From Aradus depressus (lineage: Eukaryota > Arthropoda > Insecta > Hemiptera > Aradidae): a DNA stretch of 64,000 nt. The notes below the pieces were generated by a model, which worked only from the letters and a program-made list of their open reading frames with translations, did no database searches and was not told the origin of the DNA. Every line of letters begins with the position of its first letter. Positions within the stretch are counted from its first letter, which is position 1. Shown piece by piece: positions 1 to 10,245 of this stretch. The stretch is from the NCBI GenBank assembly GCA_963662175.1, contig OY759218.1, positions 49,607,427-49,671,426 of the forward strand. The letters run 5' to 3'. The position numbers were made by a program, and so were the translations under genes.

Positions 1-726
1 CCCCATAACCCCCCCTCCTGTTCAAAATTTTGAGATGTCACGTAGCGTATTTTTCAATTTGGTCTTTAAGCATACTACATGTCAAATTCCATGACATTCC
101 GAACATCCGTTAAAGACCTATCACTATCTTTATATGTAGGCCTACCCCCACAACCCCCCCTCCCGTTCAAAATTTTGGGAGGGGGGCCGTGCAAAATTTA
201 GCCAATCATTTTTATTATATAGATGTAGATATGTAAAAACTGAATAAAACGAAACAGTAAGTAAATGACAAAGATTACAACCAAAGATAAATCGAGGAAC
301 TTGCCAGAAGCGAAGATTTAAAAACAACCAAGGAAATAACACGCAAAAAAAAACTGATAACACGCACTAAAAACTGAATAAAACGAAACAGTAAGAGTTG
401 TAATTACGTTTTATTCAGCCAAGAAAATAACATGCACTAAAAACTGAATAAAACGAAACGGTAAGTAAATGATTTTAGGGTGTCTGAGATCGATTCACTT
501 GATCGATTCATTGTTCACATCGATTATTACGACCCCAAACATCGATTCTTCTATTAATCTATCTCAGATCCGCCATCCCTAGAATTAACAGCTAAGAACT
601 CTTCATAATCATAAGAACCTTCCTCGGACTTCAACGAATATTTGAAAAAAAAAATTAGCCGAATTGGTCCAGCCGTTCTCGAGTTTTGCGCTTAGTAAAA
701 TTTAGCACTCATTTTTATTATATAGA
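1..726 (-). mobile_element. Helitron, 5' part, cut by window edge
   Basis: Read on the minus strand, the element starts at 726 with TCTATATAATAAAAATGAG directly after a host A, the Helitron 5' TC signature. Its first 500 bases match the 5' part of the complete Helitron at 12066-14050, including the block around CGAGAACGGCTGGACCAATT. A second 5' terminus (TCTATATAATAAAAATGATT) lies inside it at 223, and G-rich repeat units follow toward position 1. No coding capacity is visible, so it is a non-autonomous copy. The 3' hairpin and CTAG end would lie before the window. Confidence 0.85.
217..223 (-). other. Internal second Helitron 5' terminus
   Basis: On the minus strand TCTATATAATAAAAATGATT begins at 223 inside the longer Helitron and is followed by GGCTAAATTTTGCACGG. 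The same internal terminus occurs at 12513 in the complete copy, so the tandem 5' ends are an inherited structure and not a local accident. Confidence 0.7.
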
Positions 727-1680
727 TTGATCGATCGAAATATTATATATATATTTTTTTAGTTTTACACTGCTATATTATTTTCTTTTTATCACAAATG
801 TTATTTATGTGACAAATTTAAGCTGTCGAAGCATCTTAACCTAAAAGTTTCTCACCGAAAGATCATTTTATAGTTCTTAATATTGATATTTTAGTTAAAT
901 TCACTACAACGGTAAATATGAGCAATAATGTAAAAATACAATGTTATATCTAATCATGTTTTTTAGAGTTTTTTTTTTTTATTGGTTTTATTACCATATT
1001 TACCTTTTTGTTTGGCGACACCACTTTGTTTTTCTGCGGGAAAATGTTCTTAGCATAAAAGTATCACCTTCGCTTTATGCAGTCGAAATATATTACACTT
1101 TCTTCGATGATCACAACATAAGTCAAATGTAGTCGAAATATATTACACACTTTCTTATTCCGAACGTAGAAATGCTCAAAAACTGCTGACATCACAGATA
1201 AAGAAGTGTGTAGCTGCGCACGCAACCGTCCGACACACACAACGAGACTTACGCTCTGACGTTCTAACATAGCCCTTACCGAGAGCTAAGATGTTTACAC
1301 ATCAAAAGGTTCAACGCTTCATTGCCCATATTTCAATTTGGATCATCCTTGAAATTCCCTGTAAATATCATGTTCGGCTGCTTTCGGATGATGCTCGGAC
1401 GAACCGACAGACGGAAGAACAGACATATTTGCAGCTTTATCTATATCGAATTTTCTTCATAAATTCGATCTGCTGGCTGTTAATTACGTTGATGAAGACC
1501 ACGTTATTCATCAGGCTATAATGAACCAGCAAAGTAATTACTTGCTAGATAAACGAGAGGTGTTTTTGAAATTTTGTGTTTCATGAGGCTCTCTTTTAAT
1601 ATGAAAAGGTATACTCCTTTCATAATTAATTTCTCTATGAACATTTCTTTGGTTAAAAAAAAAAAAAGAAAGATTTTTAA
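727..1680. other. Unassigned AT-rich stretch
   Basis: No gene or recognised element is visible. A short direct repeat sharing AGTCGAAATATATTACAC lies at about 1081 and 1131. The open frames here are short and show no recognisable domain. Confidence 0.5.
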
Positions 1681-1736
1681 CAAATAATGATATGCCTAAG
1701 GATGGATTGTAAAGAGCGCACGCGTAGTCTTGTGCA

Positions 1737-2282
1737 GTGGCTGATTTAATAAAGACAAATGGACAGTCGCCACCTGGACCCCAGCAACCCTGTATGCGGC
1801 AACCTGAAATTCATCTCGTTAGACCAGAGAGGACAATGAGGGAATGCTCGGCTACGCCACCCCCCCCCCCCCCCCCCCCCGCTGTACGGGGAGCGCACGT
1901 CTACTCTCTTCCCTCTGTTCAACAGGGAACGCTCGGCTACTCTCCCACCTCAGCTCAACAGAGAACGCACGGTTACTCTCCCACTTCTGTTCAACAGGGA
2001 ACTTTCGGCTACTCTCCCACCTCAGCTCAACAGAGAACGCACGGTTACTCTCCCACTTCTGTTCAACAGGGAACGCTCGGCTACTCTCCCACCTCAGCTC
2101 AACAGAGAACGCACGGTTACTCTCCCACTTCTGTTCAACAGGGAACGCTCGGCTACTCTCCCACCTCAGCTCAACAGAGAACGCACGGTTACTCTCCCAC
2201 TTCTGTTCAACAGGGAACGCTCGGCTACTCTCCCACCTCAGCTCAACAACGTCCTCTCTCTGTTTTCTCTCTCCCATCCTGA
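1737..2282 (+). CDS. Hypothetical 181-aa repeat protein (doubtful)
   Basis: The frame opens with MADLIKTNGQSPPGPQQP, passes a proline run coded by the C tract, then ten 12-residue units of the type GYSPTSAQQRTH alternating with GYSPTSVQQGTL. It ends in a short serine-rich tail. The sequence is low-complexity and hydrophilic, with no signal peptide, membrane segment or known domain. Because the 36-bp unit is a multiple of three, the other frames of the array also stay open, so length alone does not show coding. It may be a disordered repeat protein or a chance frame across a minisatellite. Confidence 0.2.
   Translation: MADLIKTNGQSPPGPQQPCMRQPEIHLVRPERTMRECSATPPPPPPPPAVRGAHVYSLPSVQQGTLGYSPTSAQQRTHGYSPTSVQQGTFGYSPTSAQQRTHGYSPTSVQQGTLGYSPTSAQQRTHGYSPTSVQQGTLGYSPTSAQQRTHGYSPTSVQQGTLGYSPTSAQQRPLSVFSLPS
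1860..1880. repeat. C homopolymer (21)
   Basis: A run of 21 C residues just upstream of the 36-bp array. It is probably unstable in length and error-prone to sequence, and a one-base change would shift the frame of the reading frame across it. Confidence 0.95.
1908..2256. repeat. 36-bp minisatellite, about 10 units in 72-bp dimers
   Basis: Two alternating 36-bp unit types, one with CCTCAGCTCAACAGAGAACG and one with CTTCTGTTCAACAGGGAACG, form a 72-bp higher-order period repeated about five times. Conservation between dimers is close to perfect in the middle, indicating recent expansion. Confidence 0.9.
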
Positions 2283-2689
2283 TACTCCTCTCCTCTGATC
2301 CACCTAATCACCGGTCCATGTCCTACATCCCGACTGCCTACTCAGCTCCTGTGCCACCTCCCGCTCTCCACTCCTTGATCCTCCCTACCTCTGAATGCCT
2401 ATCTTAAAGAACCCTCTCCTCCCTATGATTGATTTAGTTAGTTCTCCCTCCCTAAGTTATGTCTCCTTTATCCCTATGTATGAAGTAGGGTTGTCTATAC
2501 ACCCCATTCATTCTACAATTCCGATTTCAAGTTAGCATCTTGCAAACAAATTCAATAAAAAATTCCTCTTCTTCCAATGCCACTCTCCTTTCTTTCTTCT
2601 TTTAGTTCTCACGCATGAAATGCAAATTAAGCATTATTGTGCCTGAAAGAAACTCATTCGATATTTGGTGAATTGGGAGGGCTGGTGGG

Positions 2690-3095
2690 CCGAAAAAATG
2701 TTTTTTTTGGGATAATGTCTGCCTATTGCGTTCCGTTCAAATTCAAATAAAAAAAAATCACCGGCTTTAATTTTTGGAGTCTGGTCGGATAACATGAAAT
2801 TTCATTGAAAAATCCGAATTCGCGGAAAATTAAGAGGTGCTATCCTTATTTGGTTTTGAATTTAAATATAAAATTTCATGTCAATGCACTCATTGCATCA
2901 ATAGTTGATGAGATTTTTGAGTTGAGCCCCTCCTCTGATTCCCCCTCCCCGTCGGGTAATTCCACTGAAAATTAATAGGTGTCGTCTTTAAAGGGTTCTG
3001 GATATACATATGATTTTTTTTTTTTTTTTTTTTTTTTTCATTTTTGGAATCAAGAGGTCAGAAAACATAAAATTCCGTTGAAACTGAATAACTTC
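2690..3095 (-). repeat. TH repeat, minus copy
   Basis: It carries the minus-sense blocks of the family: TGAAAATTAATAGGTGTCGT, a long T run, then the TTTTTGGAATC and AACATAAAATTCCGTTGAAA block of the 5' region. The hairpin end is missing near 3095. It faces the plus copy that follows. Confidence 0.75.
3016..3038. repeat. T homopolymer in TH repeat
   Basis: The run of about 20 T lies where other TH copies have 8-10, just before the block TCATTTTTGGAATC, so it is an expanded internal homopolymer of the repeat. Confidence 0.9.
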
Positions 3096-3254
3096 CAATA
3101 TGGAAAAATGTGTGCAGTCATAGGTTGTGTAACCTAATAAGATGACGTTTAATATTCAATTCTATTGTTTTATAAATACAAGAAGTGGGACAAACTGTTT
3201 CTATCGGATACCGCTGCACAACTTTAGAAGAAATTAACTGCAAAAGTTGGCATC

Positions 3255-3592
3255 AGACAGAACGTGTCTGTGAACACAATAACTCCCACTGGAATGAATG
3301 TATCGACACAAAAGTTATGCAAATTCAAAACCCCATAAGGACGACACTTATTATTTTTCAGCGGAATCGTCAGAAGGGAAAGGGGGGAGAGCTCAACTCA
3401 AAAACGCCAATAACTGCTGATGTAATGAATTTATCGACGCAAAATTAAGTGCGAGGATTTAGGAGCCTCTATGAAAGTCAACTTTTGAATATTAGCGCAA
3501 ACGGTTGTCTGGTTTTGGAGGGGGCGCGAGAAGCTAATTGATTAATTCGTTCTGGGGAAGTATATTGCCGGTGATTCACCGACGATTTTTTT
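3255..3592 (+). repeat. TH repeat, plus copy lacking 5' end
   Basis: It runs from GAACACAATAACTCCC through two module anchors (ATGAATGTATCGACACAAAA and GATGTAATGAATTTATCGAC) to the 3' end TGGGGAAGTATATTGCCGG, the CGGTGATTCACCG hairpin and seven T. Confidence 0.85.
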
Positions 3593-3599
3593 ATCCTAA

Positions 3600-4050
3600 G
3601 TCTGAATATCAACTTCAGGTGAAGTAATATAATGCAGTTACTCCCGAGAAACGTCGAATAATCTGCTAGGAAATAATACAACTACATTTATTACTTTTAA
3701 ATGTCTCTCTTTCAGTAATATTACCCATCAACATTATTTTTCTCATCAATATATAAATTGTTATTAATGATACTACTTAAAATTTATGGTTGGACATGTT
3801 GAAGCCTACTTAACGTAATGGCCTTGTCAAGTGTTTATTTGGGGGTGGACTAGGGGCGGTAAGGTACGCCATTGCAGGGAGCGACAAAATTTCTTGCGCC
3901 CTGAATGGTGGACGTATTGACGTTTTTACTTTCCCAGATATATGAAGTATAGGGGAAAATATGTTAACTAATTCCCTCTCATCTTATCTCATCGCCGGTT
4001 GTCCACACTACTGCGTCATCATCAGTGGTACATTGTGTACACTAAATTGG
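3600..4050. other. Unassigned, with one hammerhead-like motif
   Basis: Mostly unassigned AT-rich sequence. On the minus strand near 4009-4030 it contains CCACTGATGATGACGCAGT, the same core seen in the fold-back elements at 27.5 and 33.2 kb, so a fragment of that family is likely here. Confidence 0.45.
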
Positions 4051-4063
4051 TAATGTACCTTCA

Positions 4064-4192
4064 CAGAATGAATTTATCGAAACGAAATTTTATATGAGTA
4101 TCCAGAACCCTCTAACGACGTCACCCATTGATTTTTAGCCAAATCCATCAAAGAGAAGGGGGGATTAGGGGGAGGCCTAACACATAAACTCT
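4064..4192 (+). repeat. TH repeat fragment
   Basis: A single module: ATGAATTTATCGAAACGAAA, AACGACGTCACCCATTGATT, AGCCAAATC, a G-rich run and AACACATAAACTC. Both termini are absent. Confidence 0.75.
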
Positions 4193-4275
4193 TTTGTTAA
4201 CATGTTATCCCTCCTATGTGTTATGTCAAGGGAGGAAGGGGGAAGTAGGGGTTGAGCTTTGGATGGACTGTCTAT

Positions 4276-4500
4276 ATCTGGCAGCCTGAAGTATCTCCTA
4301 TACTACTAGCAATACGTAATGTCTGGCAGCCCAAAGTGGCTCATATACTACTAGCGTTACATATGTCTGGCAGCCCAAAGTGCCTCCTATTATACTACTA
4401 GCGTTAGTAATGCCTGGCAGCCCAAAGTGCCTCCTATACTACTAGCGTTACGTATGTCTGGCAGCCCAAAGTGCCTCCTATACTACTAGCGTTTTGTAAT
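4276..4500. repeat. 45-bp tandem repeat, 5 units
   Basis: CTGGCAGCC recurs at 4278, 4323, 4367, 4414 and 4458, each followed by AAAGTGCCTCCTATACTACT or a close variant and then AGCGTTACGTA. The period is 44-47 bp. Confidence 0.9.
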
Positions 4501-4924
4501 TATGAATGGTCCCCTACGAATTGTGCTGAAATGAATCAGCGTGATCTAGCCGGTCCAATCCTGTATTTGTGAATACTGGCCATCCTGACGGTCTACGGAC
4601 TGTTGTGCGGACCGAGAAGGCGATCCAGTCTCAGTCCGTTTCTAGTCCAGACATGGATCGACATTACTTCACTCATTTATCAACTAATCGTCATTTCTAA
4701 TTGATCATTGTTTCAACTTTTTTTTTCCTTCAGCAAAAATAATAATTGGCAAGATAAGTTATCGATAAAATATGGAGCTAATTTCAATAAGTAATGTTCT
4801 ATCTTTCTGACACTAATGATAAAATCAATTATGTAGCAATAACAGAGAAGCAGAAAAGTAACAAGAAGTGGAGGGAAGGGAAACGATGCGAGAAGAGTAG
4901 GGAGGGGGCCGTGGAGGATATAAG
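4501..4924. other. Unassigned
   Basis: 4501-4670 is more GC-balanced than its neighbours and may be an old element or unique sequence. I recognise nothing in it. The remainder is AT-rich filler before the TH end fragment. Confidence 0.4.
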
Positions 4925-5012
4925 ATATATATCATATTTGGAGGAGGAACGAAAAGTTAATTGATTATTTCGTCCTGGGGAAGTACATTGCCGGTGATTA
5001 CAGTCGACTTTT
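4925..5012 (+). repeat. TH repeat, 3' end only
   Basis: Starts at TTTGGAGGAGGAACGAAAAG and ends CTGGGGAAGTACATTGCCGG, a damaged hairpin (GGTGATTACAGTCGAC) and a run of about 14 T. Confidence 0.85.
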
Positions 5013-5532
5013 TTTTTTTTTTTAATTTTATTAATAAATTTGGTATTTGCCCTATAGAACAACTATGTGCGGTTCGTTGCAGTTATATTTTGTTACATAA
5101 CAATTTTCAAGATCATCATAAATAATCTAATGTGCCAGTTCGGCCGTGGTCCAGTGCCAGTCTGGTCGTATGTGTGAATCGGCCTATATTGGGTGATACT
5201 ACTGGGCTGTATTTTGTAGGCTGGGATGGGATTGTTATCGTTCCAGCTATCTCTAATGGCTTCCAAATTAAATACAGATTAGCCAACCAGCCCCATCCGA
5301 ATTTATCATTTTTGTAAACAATACATTTGACAAATTGTCTGACCTTATTTGACTCATTAGGATCCGTTTAATGAGATGTGTATTGTGTCACATGTTATTA
5401 ACTTGTTTTTCAACCGTTCTATGTTTTTTTAGATCTTCCTTTTATTTAGGAATCATTTTTGGAGGAGGTTAGTTGGAAGTAGAAGTAAATAAATACATTT
5501 AAAAAAATATGTATTGTATCTTATCCCTTATC

Positions 5533-5535
<3 letters not shown>
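5013..5535. other. Unassigned
   Basis: No domain-bearing frame is visible. The 61-residue frame at 5132-5317 has no recognisable feature. Confidence 0.4.
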
Positions 5536-5600
<65 letters not shown>

Positions 5601-5601
5601 A
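5536..5601. repeat. (CT)n then (TA)n microsatellite
   Basis: About 22 CT dinucleotides are followed without a break by about 11 TA dinucleotides. It lies at the edge of the TH2 copy that follows, where other TH2 copies carry a GTGT/GCGC-rich stretch. Confidence 0.95.
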
Positions 5602-5604
5602 TGT

Positions 5605-6010
5605 GTCTATGAGATTGGAACTTAGCTCTCTAACTCAAAAACGATTGTGCTATGAACTTGAAATTTGAAGTCCTGCAGATATCACATAATGTGACATGTC
5701 ATGTACTAACTTGGATCTGATTCGATTTTGGCCGAAATCGGACGAGAATTGAGACAAATTTACTTTGGGGCCTATGTACATTTTACAAGATATTGATTTT
5801 ATTTATGATCTAATCAAAAATCACTTAAAATACAAGTTGTAAAGGAAACTGAAAGGAATATTTTATATGAAATACGATTTTTCGCAGGTCGCTCGGTTTG
5901 CTAGATTTAATTAAATTTTCATTTATTTATTCACATTTTTTTATTTAATTTCCAATCGCTTATGTATCTTCAAATTTGAGATAGAACCAATACAACCAAA
6001 GTCCGTCTTT
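5605..6010 (-). repeat. TH2 repeat, minus copy
   Basis: In reverse sense it shares blocks with 44690-45070 and 61250-61640: the ATCAGATCCAAGTTAGTACA block, the TTAGATCATAAATAAAATCA block, and a third around AAATTTGAGATAGAACCAAT that also occurs at 43.1 kb. No coding frame. The family is distinct from TH but similarly built. Confidence 0.6.
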
Positions 6011-6024
6011 TAAGTTAGGTTAGG

Positions 6025-6346
6025 TTTTATGACTCATGCCCGGGCTTTAACAGCGAGGTCATATCGCCTACTACCAGAGCGCTCTTTTGTCACTCTGGTG
6101 GACATGAGCCCGACTCTACTGTGGGAGTCCTAAATTTTGCCTACCCTAAATTTTTATTCATCTAGGGTAGGGGTCTTTAACGAGTACCTGACATCGTACA
6201 GGCTCGGGACCATCGCTTAACGTCCCATCCGAAGGACGGCGTGCTTAAGTTTATTTTACCTCCCAGGCCTCGATCGAGCTACGAACCAACGACCTTGAGC
6301 TCAGAAGTCAAGCACGCATACCACTGAGCTACCGGCGCCCCCCCCG
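6025..6346 (-). mobile_element. SINE1 (tRNA-derived), near full length
   Basis: On the minus strand the copy begins GGCGCCGGTAGCTCAGTGG (Pol III A box), has a B-box region degraded to GGTTCGTAGC, and then an unrelated body of about 250 bp ending GGGCATGAGTCATAA. It matches 6631-6965 and 61664-61985 along its length. The flank TAGGTTAGGTT lies at the tail side. Confidence 0.85.
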
Positions 6347-6450
6347 TCTTTTAAGTAATAGCACTGTTGTGTTGCACAGCGACGAATCTACAATTTTTCG
6401 TTTGGAGAAGGCCTCCTTCCTTAAGAAATTTGCTGAGGAAAAGTTTTGGA

Positions 6451-6600
6451 AAAGGTTAGTAGTCAGTGACTCACCGGTAATGTACTTCCCCAGCACGAAT
6501 CATTCAATCCAGTTTTCACTCTCCCTCTGGAAGCATTCGATAGTTTGTGCTAAAAATCTATAGCTTACGTACTTAGGGGCTTCTGAAATCTCCTACTAAA
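6451..6600 (-). repeat. TH repeat, 3' end region, minus
   Basis: AGTGACTCACCGGTAATGTA and CTTCCCCAGCACGAATCATT are followed by CTCCCTCTGG and CTTAGGGGCTTCTGAA. It stops at a TA microsatellite at 6602. Confidence 0.85.
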
Positions 6601-6630
6601 TTGTATATATATATATATATAGAGTGAGAG

Positions 6631-6965
6631 AGGGCGCCGGTAGCTCAGTGGTATGCGTGCTTGCCTTCTGAGCTCAAGGTCGTGGGTTCGAAACCCGGCC
6701 GAGGCCCTCACTTTATTTTATCTGGGAGGTGAAATAAACTTAAGCACGCCGTCTTTCGGATGGGACGTTAAGCGATGGTCCCGAGCCTGTACGATGTCAG
6801 GTACTCGTTAAAGACTCCTGCCCTAGGTGAACAATTTAGGATAGGCAAAATTTAGGACTCCCACAGTAGAGTCGGGCTCATGCCCATCAGAGTGACGAAA
6901 GGGCGCTCTGAAAATAGGCGATATGACCTCGTAGTTAAAGCCCGGGCATGAGTCATAATAACTAA
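6631..6965 (+). mobile_element. SINE1 (tRNA-derived), full length
   Basis: The head is tRNA-like: A box TAGCTCAGTGG at 6641-6651 and B box GGTTCGAAACC at 6685-6695, with complementary ends GGGCGCCG and CGAGGCCC resembling an acceptor stem. The body has no tRNA similarity and carries the block GATGGGACGTTAAGCGATGG and a small inverted repeat around the conserved CCTAGG and AATTTAGG words. It ends GCATGAGTCATAATAACTAA and sits inside a TA microsatellite. It would be mobilised in trans by a LINE; which one is unknown. Confidence 0.9.
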
Positions 6966-7034
6966 CTATATATATATGTATATATATTTTATTTTTTTTC
7001 ATTATATCGGTTGTTACTAGGTTTTTGATTGAGT

Positions 7035-7380
7035 CCACCCGACCCTTCTCTTCTCTACGGCCGATTTTGCTGAAAATTAGTAGGTGTCGTCATTATAGAG
7101 CTTTGAATATACAGATTCATTACAACGGTAGTTATCAGAGTTTTTGTGTTACGCCTCCCCCCTATTCCCCTTCTTATTTTTAGCCGATTTGGCTGATAAT
7201 CAATTGGTGTCGCCTTATGGAAGGAGTTCTGGATACACATATAACATTTCGCGTCGATACACATTCATTCTATCGGGAGCTTCACAAAGACAAATATTGT
7301 TTGTTTCATTTGTGGACTCAGAGATCGGAAAACTAACCATTGGATTTTTCACCGATTGCATAACTACCCCTACACTTCAC
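7035..7380 (-). repeat. TH repeat, minus, 3' end missing
   Basis: Three module anchors can be followed (GATTCATTACAACGGTAGTT, CGTCGATACACATTCATTCT and an eroded third), plus AGCCGATTTGGCTGATAATC and the 5'-region end GACCGATTGCATAACT in the variant CACCGATTGCATAACTACCC. Confidence 0.8.
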
Positions 7381-9179
7381 TGGGAAAGTAAAATGATAAT
7401 AAATTCAGTTTTTTTAATGGTGACTGCCTTAATATATTCTGCTCACAGCTCAGATACACCCTTTCAATGAACTGAATATTTCATATGTTCAGTTTTTATT
7501 GAATCAACGGTGTTAAATGAATGAATATGTATTTTATTATACGAATCCGATAAATTTTGATTTTAACGTAGGTATTTGAATTCGTGATTGTCTCCGTTAG
7601 TCTGGATCACCACGAATTTGTGGTTCAAATATATTCTCCTCTTCAAATTTTTGTTCAGCAATACTCACTATTTATTATGATATAAAATAGAACTGTTATG
7701 AAAGGGATAATATAATATTAGGATTCATATCATAAAGAAGGGATGGTAGGTAATAGGAGAAGCAATTTTCTGTAATATAGTGCCTTAGATAACAGTTGGG
7801 GCACCGTCCTACCTCAGAAACTAGGGAAGAGCTTCTCTCATCCTCTTCCAGCCGTTATTATATCATCTACAAACATTCACTTTGATACAGAGTTCTGATT
7901 TGAAAATGTCTTTGTCTAATATGTCTTTGTTCCTCAAATCATAGTTTCTTCGGTAAGGAAGTTCTGTAAGGAGGATCTGAGCTTGTTTGAACAATCCTTC
8001 ATGGTTCGTCTAGGGACCTAAGCACTCACTGCTCTCAACGTTTCCTTACCGTGCCTTTCTGGATTTGGATTTGGTTGAGCGTTAAACATCGCTAAAACAG
8101 TTTTGTGGTCAACTAAGATCTCTCATCTTATCCTCGCGATAATAAGGAGAAAAGCAGGAACCTGAGGGAGATGCCCAGGAGGCATCGATGGTGAGGAGAC
8201 TCCTGAAGAAGGGTCTACATGTGGAGATGGCTGTCCAGATCTTCAGAGCTCCTGCCTGGGTCTAGCCAGGCCAGCAGCCCCATGCTCTATCCTCTTATTC
8301 CCATTCTCATAATCCTTCTCGCCGTTTGAACAGGAGGTGGCCTCGTGATCCCTTCTCTAATGATAATGATTGATAGAAAGTAAACATTCGAAAGAATGTC
8401 AACGCTGGCTGGCTTCTCCCATGAAATGACTGTCCTATTATATCAATTGTGATCATATTTGCTTATTATATATAGATTACAAATAAATTTAAAACAATAT
8501 ATTAAAAAATGTACTACTGAAGATGACACAATAGTGTTTTAGTGTTCACTACGTGTTTTTGTTTCTGATACTTCTCATCCTACGAAATATGTCACGTTGA
8601 GCTGTCCGTAGAATGGATCATGTCCTCTAGGATACTACTCATCCTACGTCTGTCACGGTGAGTTGTCTGTAGAATGTCTTCTGATCGTCCTATTAGCTGC
8701 CAGTTCTCTACGACTCCCTTTTCCTCAAGAATACCTTAGACTCTTTGCATGTAGTCTTCGCTTCTGGACTTCGCTAGAAGAATATGTCCAGTCCTTGTTT
8801 CAGTCTTATGAGGATCGTGCTACAAGTCTATACTGCTCTTAGAATTAAGAGAATTGTAAGTGTAAACTTTTTCAATGTAAATTTCCCCAAATTCGAGATG
8901 AAGATAGATTTGGGAACTACCTGGGCTTGTTTGGTGCGGAAGGAAGCACGAATGGCAGGTCGCATGTCAGAAGTGTTGTTGGTGTTGCAAGAGAGCGGTT
9001 AGTTAAATCTAGTTTTCTTATCAAGAAGCTTTATCTCATATCACGATTGTACCCCAACCACTTTTAACTTTAACAAACCTAATTCCAGTTAGTTCGTAAT
9101 TCTAGTTTAACTCTTCATTTGGCAAATCATTGGCAATCCCGTTGCTGTTTCTCTTTTTAAACACAAAATCAGAACGAAT
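7381..9179. other. Unassigned 1.8 kb
   Basis: The longest stretch with no recognised element. A 40-bp motif with CATCCTACG, TGTCAC and TGTAGAATG occurs twice (about 8577 and 8639) and again at 10271. 8150-8345 is GC-richer, with purine-rich text around CTGAAGAAGGGTCTACATG, and could be an old LINE fragment or a unique exon-like piece. I cannot tell which. No frame shows a domain. Confidence 0.4.
8576..8676. repeat. 40-bp motif, two tandem copies (third at 10271)
   Basis: CATCCTACGAAATATGTCAC is followed by TGAGCTGTCCGTAGAATGG, then a second copy with CATCCTACGTCTGTCACGG. The third copy at 10271-10312 reads CATCCTACGTCATCATGTTG and GAGCTGTCTGTAGAATGG. Confidence 0.75.
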
Positions 9180-9640
9180 AAAAGTCGTCGGTGAATCACC
9201 GGCAATGTACTTCCCCAGAACGAATTAATTAACTTTTCGGTCCACCTCCAAAACCAGACGACCGTTTGCTCTTAATATTCAACAGTTGCCTTACATAGCG
9301 ACTCCTAAATCCTCATAATCTGTTTTGTGTCGATATATAAATTTCAAGGGTAGTTATTAGAGTTTTTAAGTTAAGCTTTCCTCCTAATCACCCCTCCCCT
9401 TTGGCCGATTTGGCTGAAAAACAATAGGTGTCGTCGTTAGAAGGTACCGGATTCACATATAAACTTTCGTGTCCAAACATACATTCTATCGGGAGTTATC
9501 GTGTTCACAGACAGATAGACTTTTTTTTATATTTGGAATCTGAAGATCGGAAAATATGAAATTCCATTGAAAATTCCTCATTGAATTTTTGACCGATTGC
9601 ATAACTTCCCCTATACGAAGCTAGGAAGGTAATAGCGCTA
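9180..9640 (-). repeat. TH repeat, minus, nearly complete short form
   Basis: Begins AAAAGTCGTCGGTGAATCAC and CGGCAATGTACTTCCCCAGA, has two anchors (GTCGATATATAAATTTC and CCAAACATACATTCTATC), and ends ACCGATTGCATAACTTCCCC then TATACGAAG. It is a two-anchor form of about 450 bp, versus about 680 bp for the four-anchor copy at 23158. Confidence 0.9.
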
Positions 9641-9961
9641 TAATGTGTGACTCGAAAATCTAGCGGAAGTTTTTCTACTAACCCCAGCTAAGATATTTAT
9701 AAAGTCAAAATAAGGTTTGGTGTCCTCACTTGGATGTTCTCTCTAATGTGAGTGGGCCTGAAGAGAGGTGGAGAAGGTGCGGGTTAGCTCTAATCTGGAA
9801 TATGACCCGCATCCTCTGTGACCACCGGACATAGCACATAACAGCATGGGTCTTCTGTGGGCTATACCAACAAACTAGATACCTATCTGCTTAAAGGCAA
9901 TCCTCTATAGGTAACATTTGGACAACTTCACGAGAAACAGCCTTAAATACATGCTACAGAA
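9641..9961. other. Unassigned
   Basis: About 320 bp between two TH copies. GC content is slightly raised near 9750-9850. Nothing recognised. Confidence 0.4.
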
Positions 9962-10245
9962 AAGTCATCAGTGAATCACCTGGTATGTACTTCCCCATCA
10001 CGAATTAATCAATTAAGTTTTCGCTCTCCCTCCAATGTCAAACGGTCACTGTGTTAAACCTCCCCTCTAATCCCCCCTTCCCTTTGGCCGATTTGGCTGA
10101 ACATTAACAAGGTTGTGGTGTCGATACATCCATTCTATCATGTTCACTGACAAAGCCAGTTTTTTTTTTATATCAGGGTGACGGGAAACATGAAATTCCG
10201 TTGGAACTTCTGCATCGAATTTCTGACGATCATTAGGAAAATAAG
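9962..10245 (-). repeat. TH repeat, minus, internally deleted
   Basis: The 3' end (AAAGTCATCAGTGAATCACC, then TACTTCCCCATCACG) joins directly to one module (CCTTTGGCCGATTTGGCTGA) and then the 5' region (ACATGAAATTCCGTTGGAAC). The usual first anchor is missing. Confidence 0.8.

Larger units (their letters stand above)
1690..2580 (+). repeat. GC-richer segment of unknown origin around a minisatellite
   Basis: This segment is clearly more GC-rich than its surroundings. It contains a C run, a 36-bp minisatellite and a near-terminal AATAAA at about 2551. The 5-bp word ATGCC occurs at both candidate edges (1691 and 2576), which could be a target duplication, but a match that short may be chance. 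It could be a solo LTR, an SVA-like composite or a transcribed repeat. No reverse transcriptase, protease or primer-binding site is seen. Confidence 0.35.

Noticed and set aside
1844..2407. Second plus frame and a minus frame (1852-2277) through the 36-bp array
   Set aside because: The unit length is a multiple of three, so all frames without a stop in one unit stay open. They have no independent support.
3560..3592. Bacterial rho-independent terminator (hairpin plus T run) at TH ends
   Set aside because: The same hairpin plus T run is the end of a dispersed repeat in what is clearly a eukaryotic genome. No bacterial gene is present.
6013..6027. Telomeric repeat (TTAGGTTAGGTT)
   Set aside because: Only two units, at a SINE tail. 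Too short to be telomeric.
7144..7470. 108-aa frame as a gene
   Set aside because: Its first two thirds are TH repeat, including the anchor and the 5' end block. The rest has no domain.
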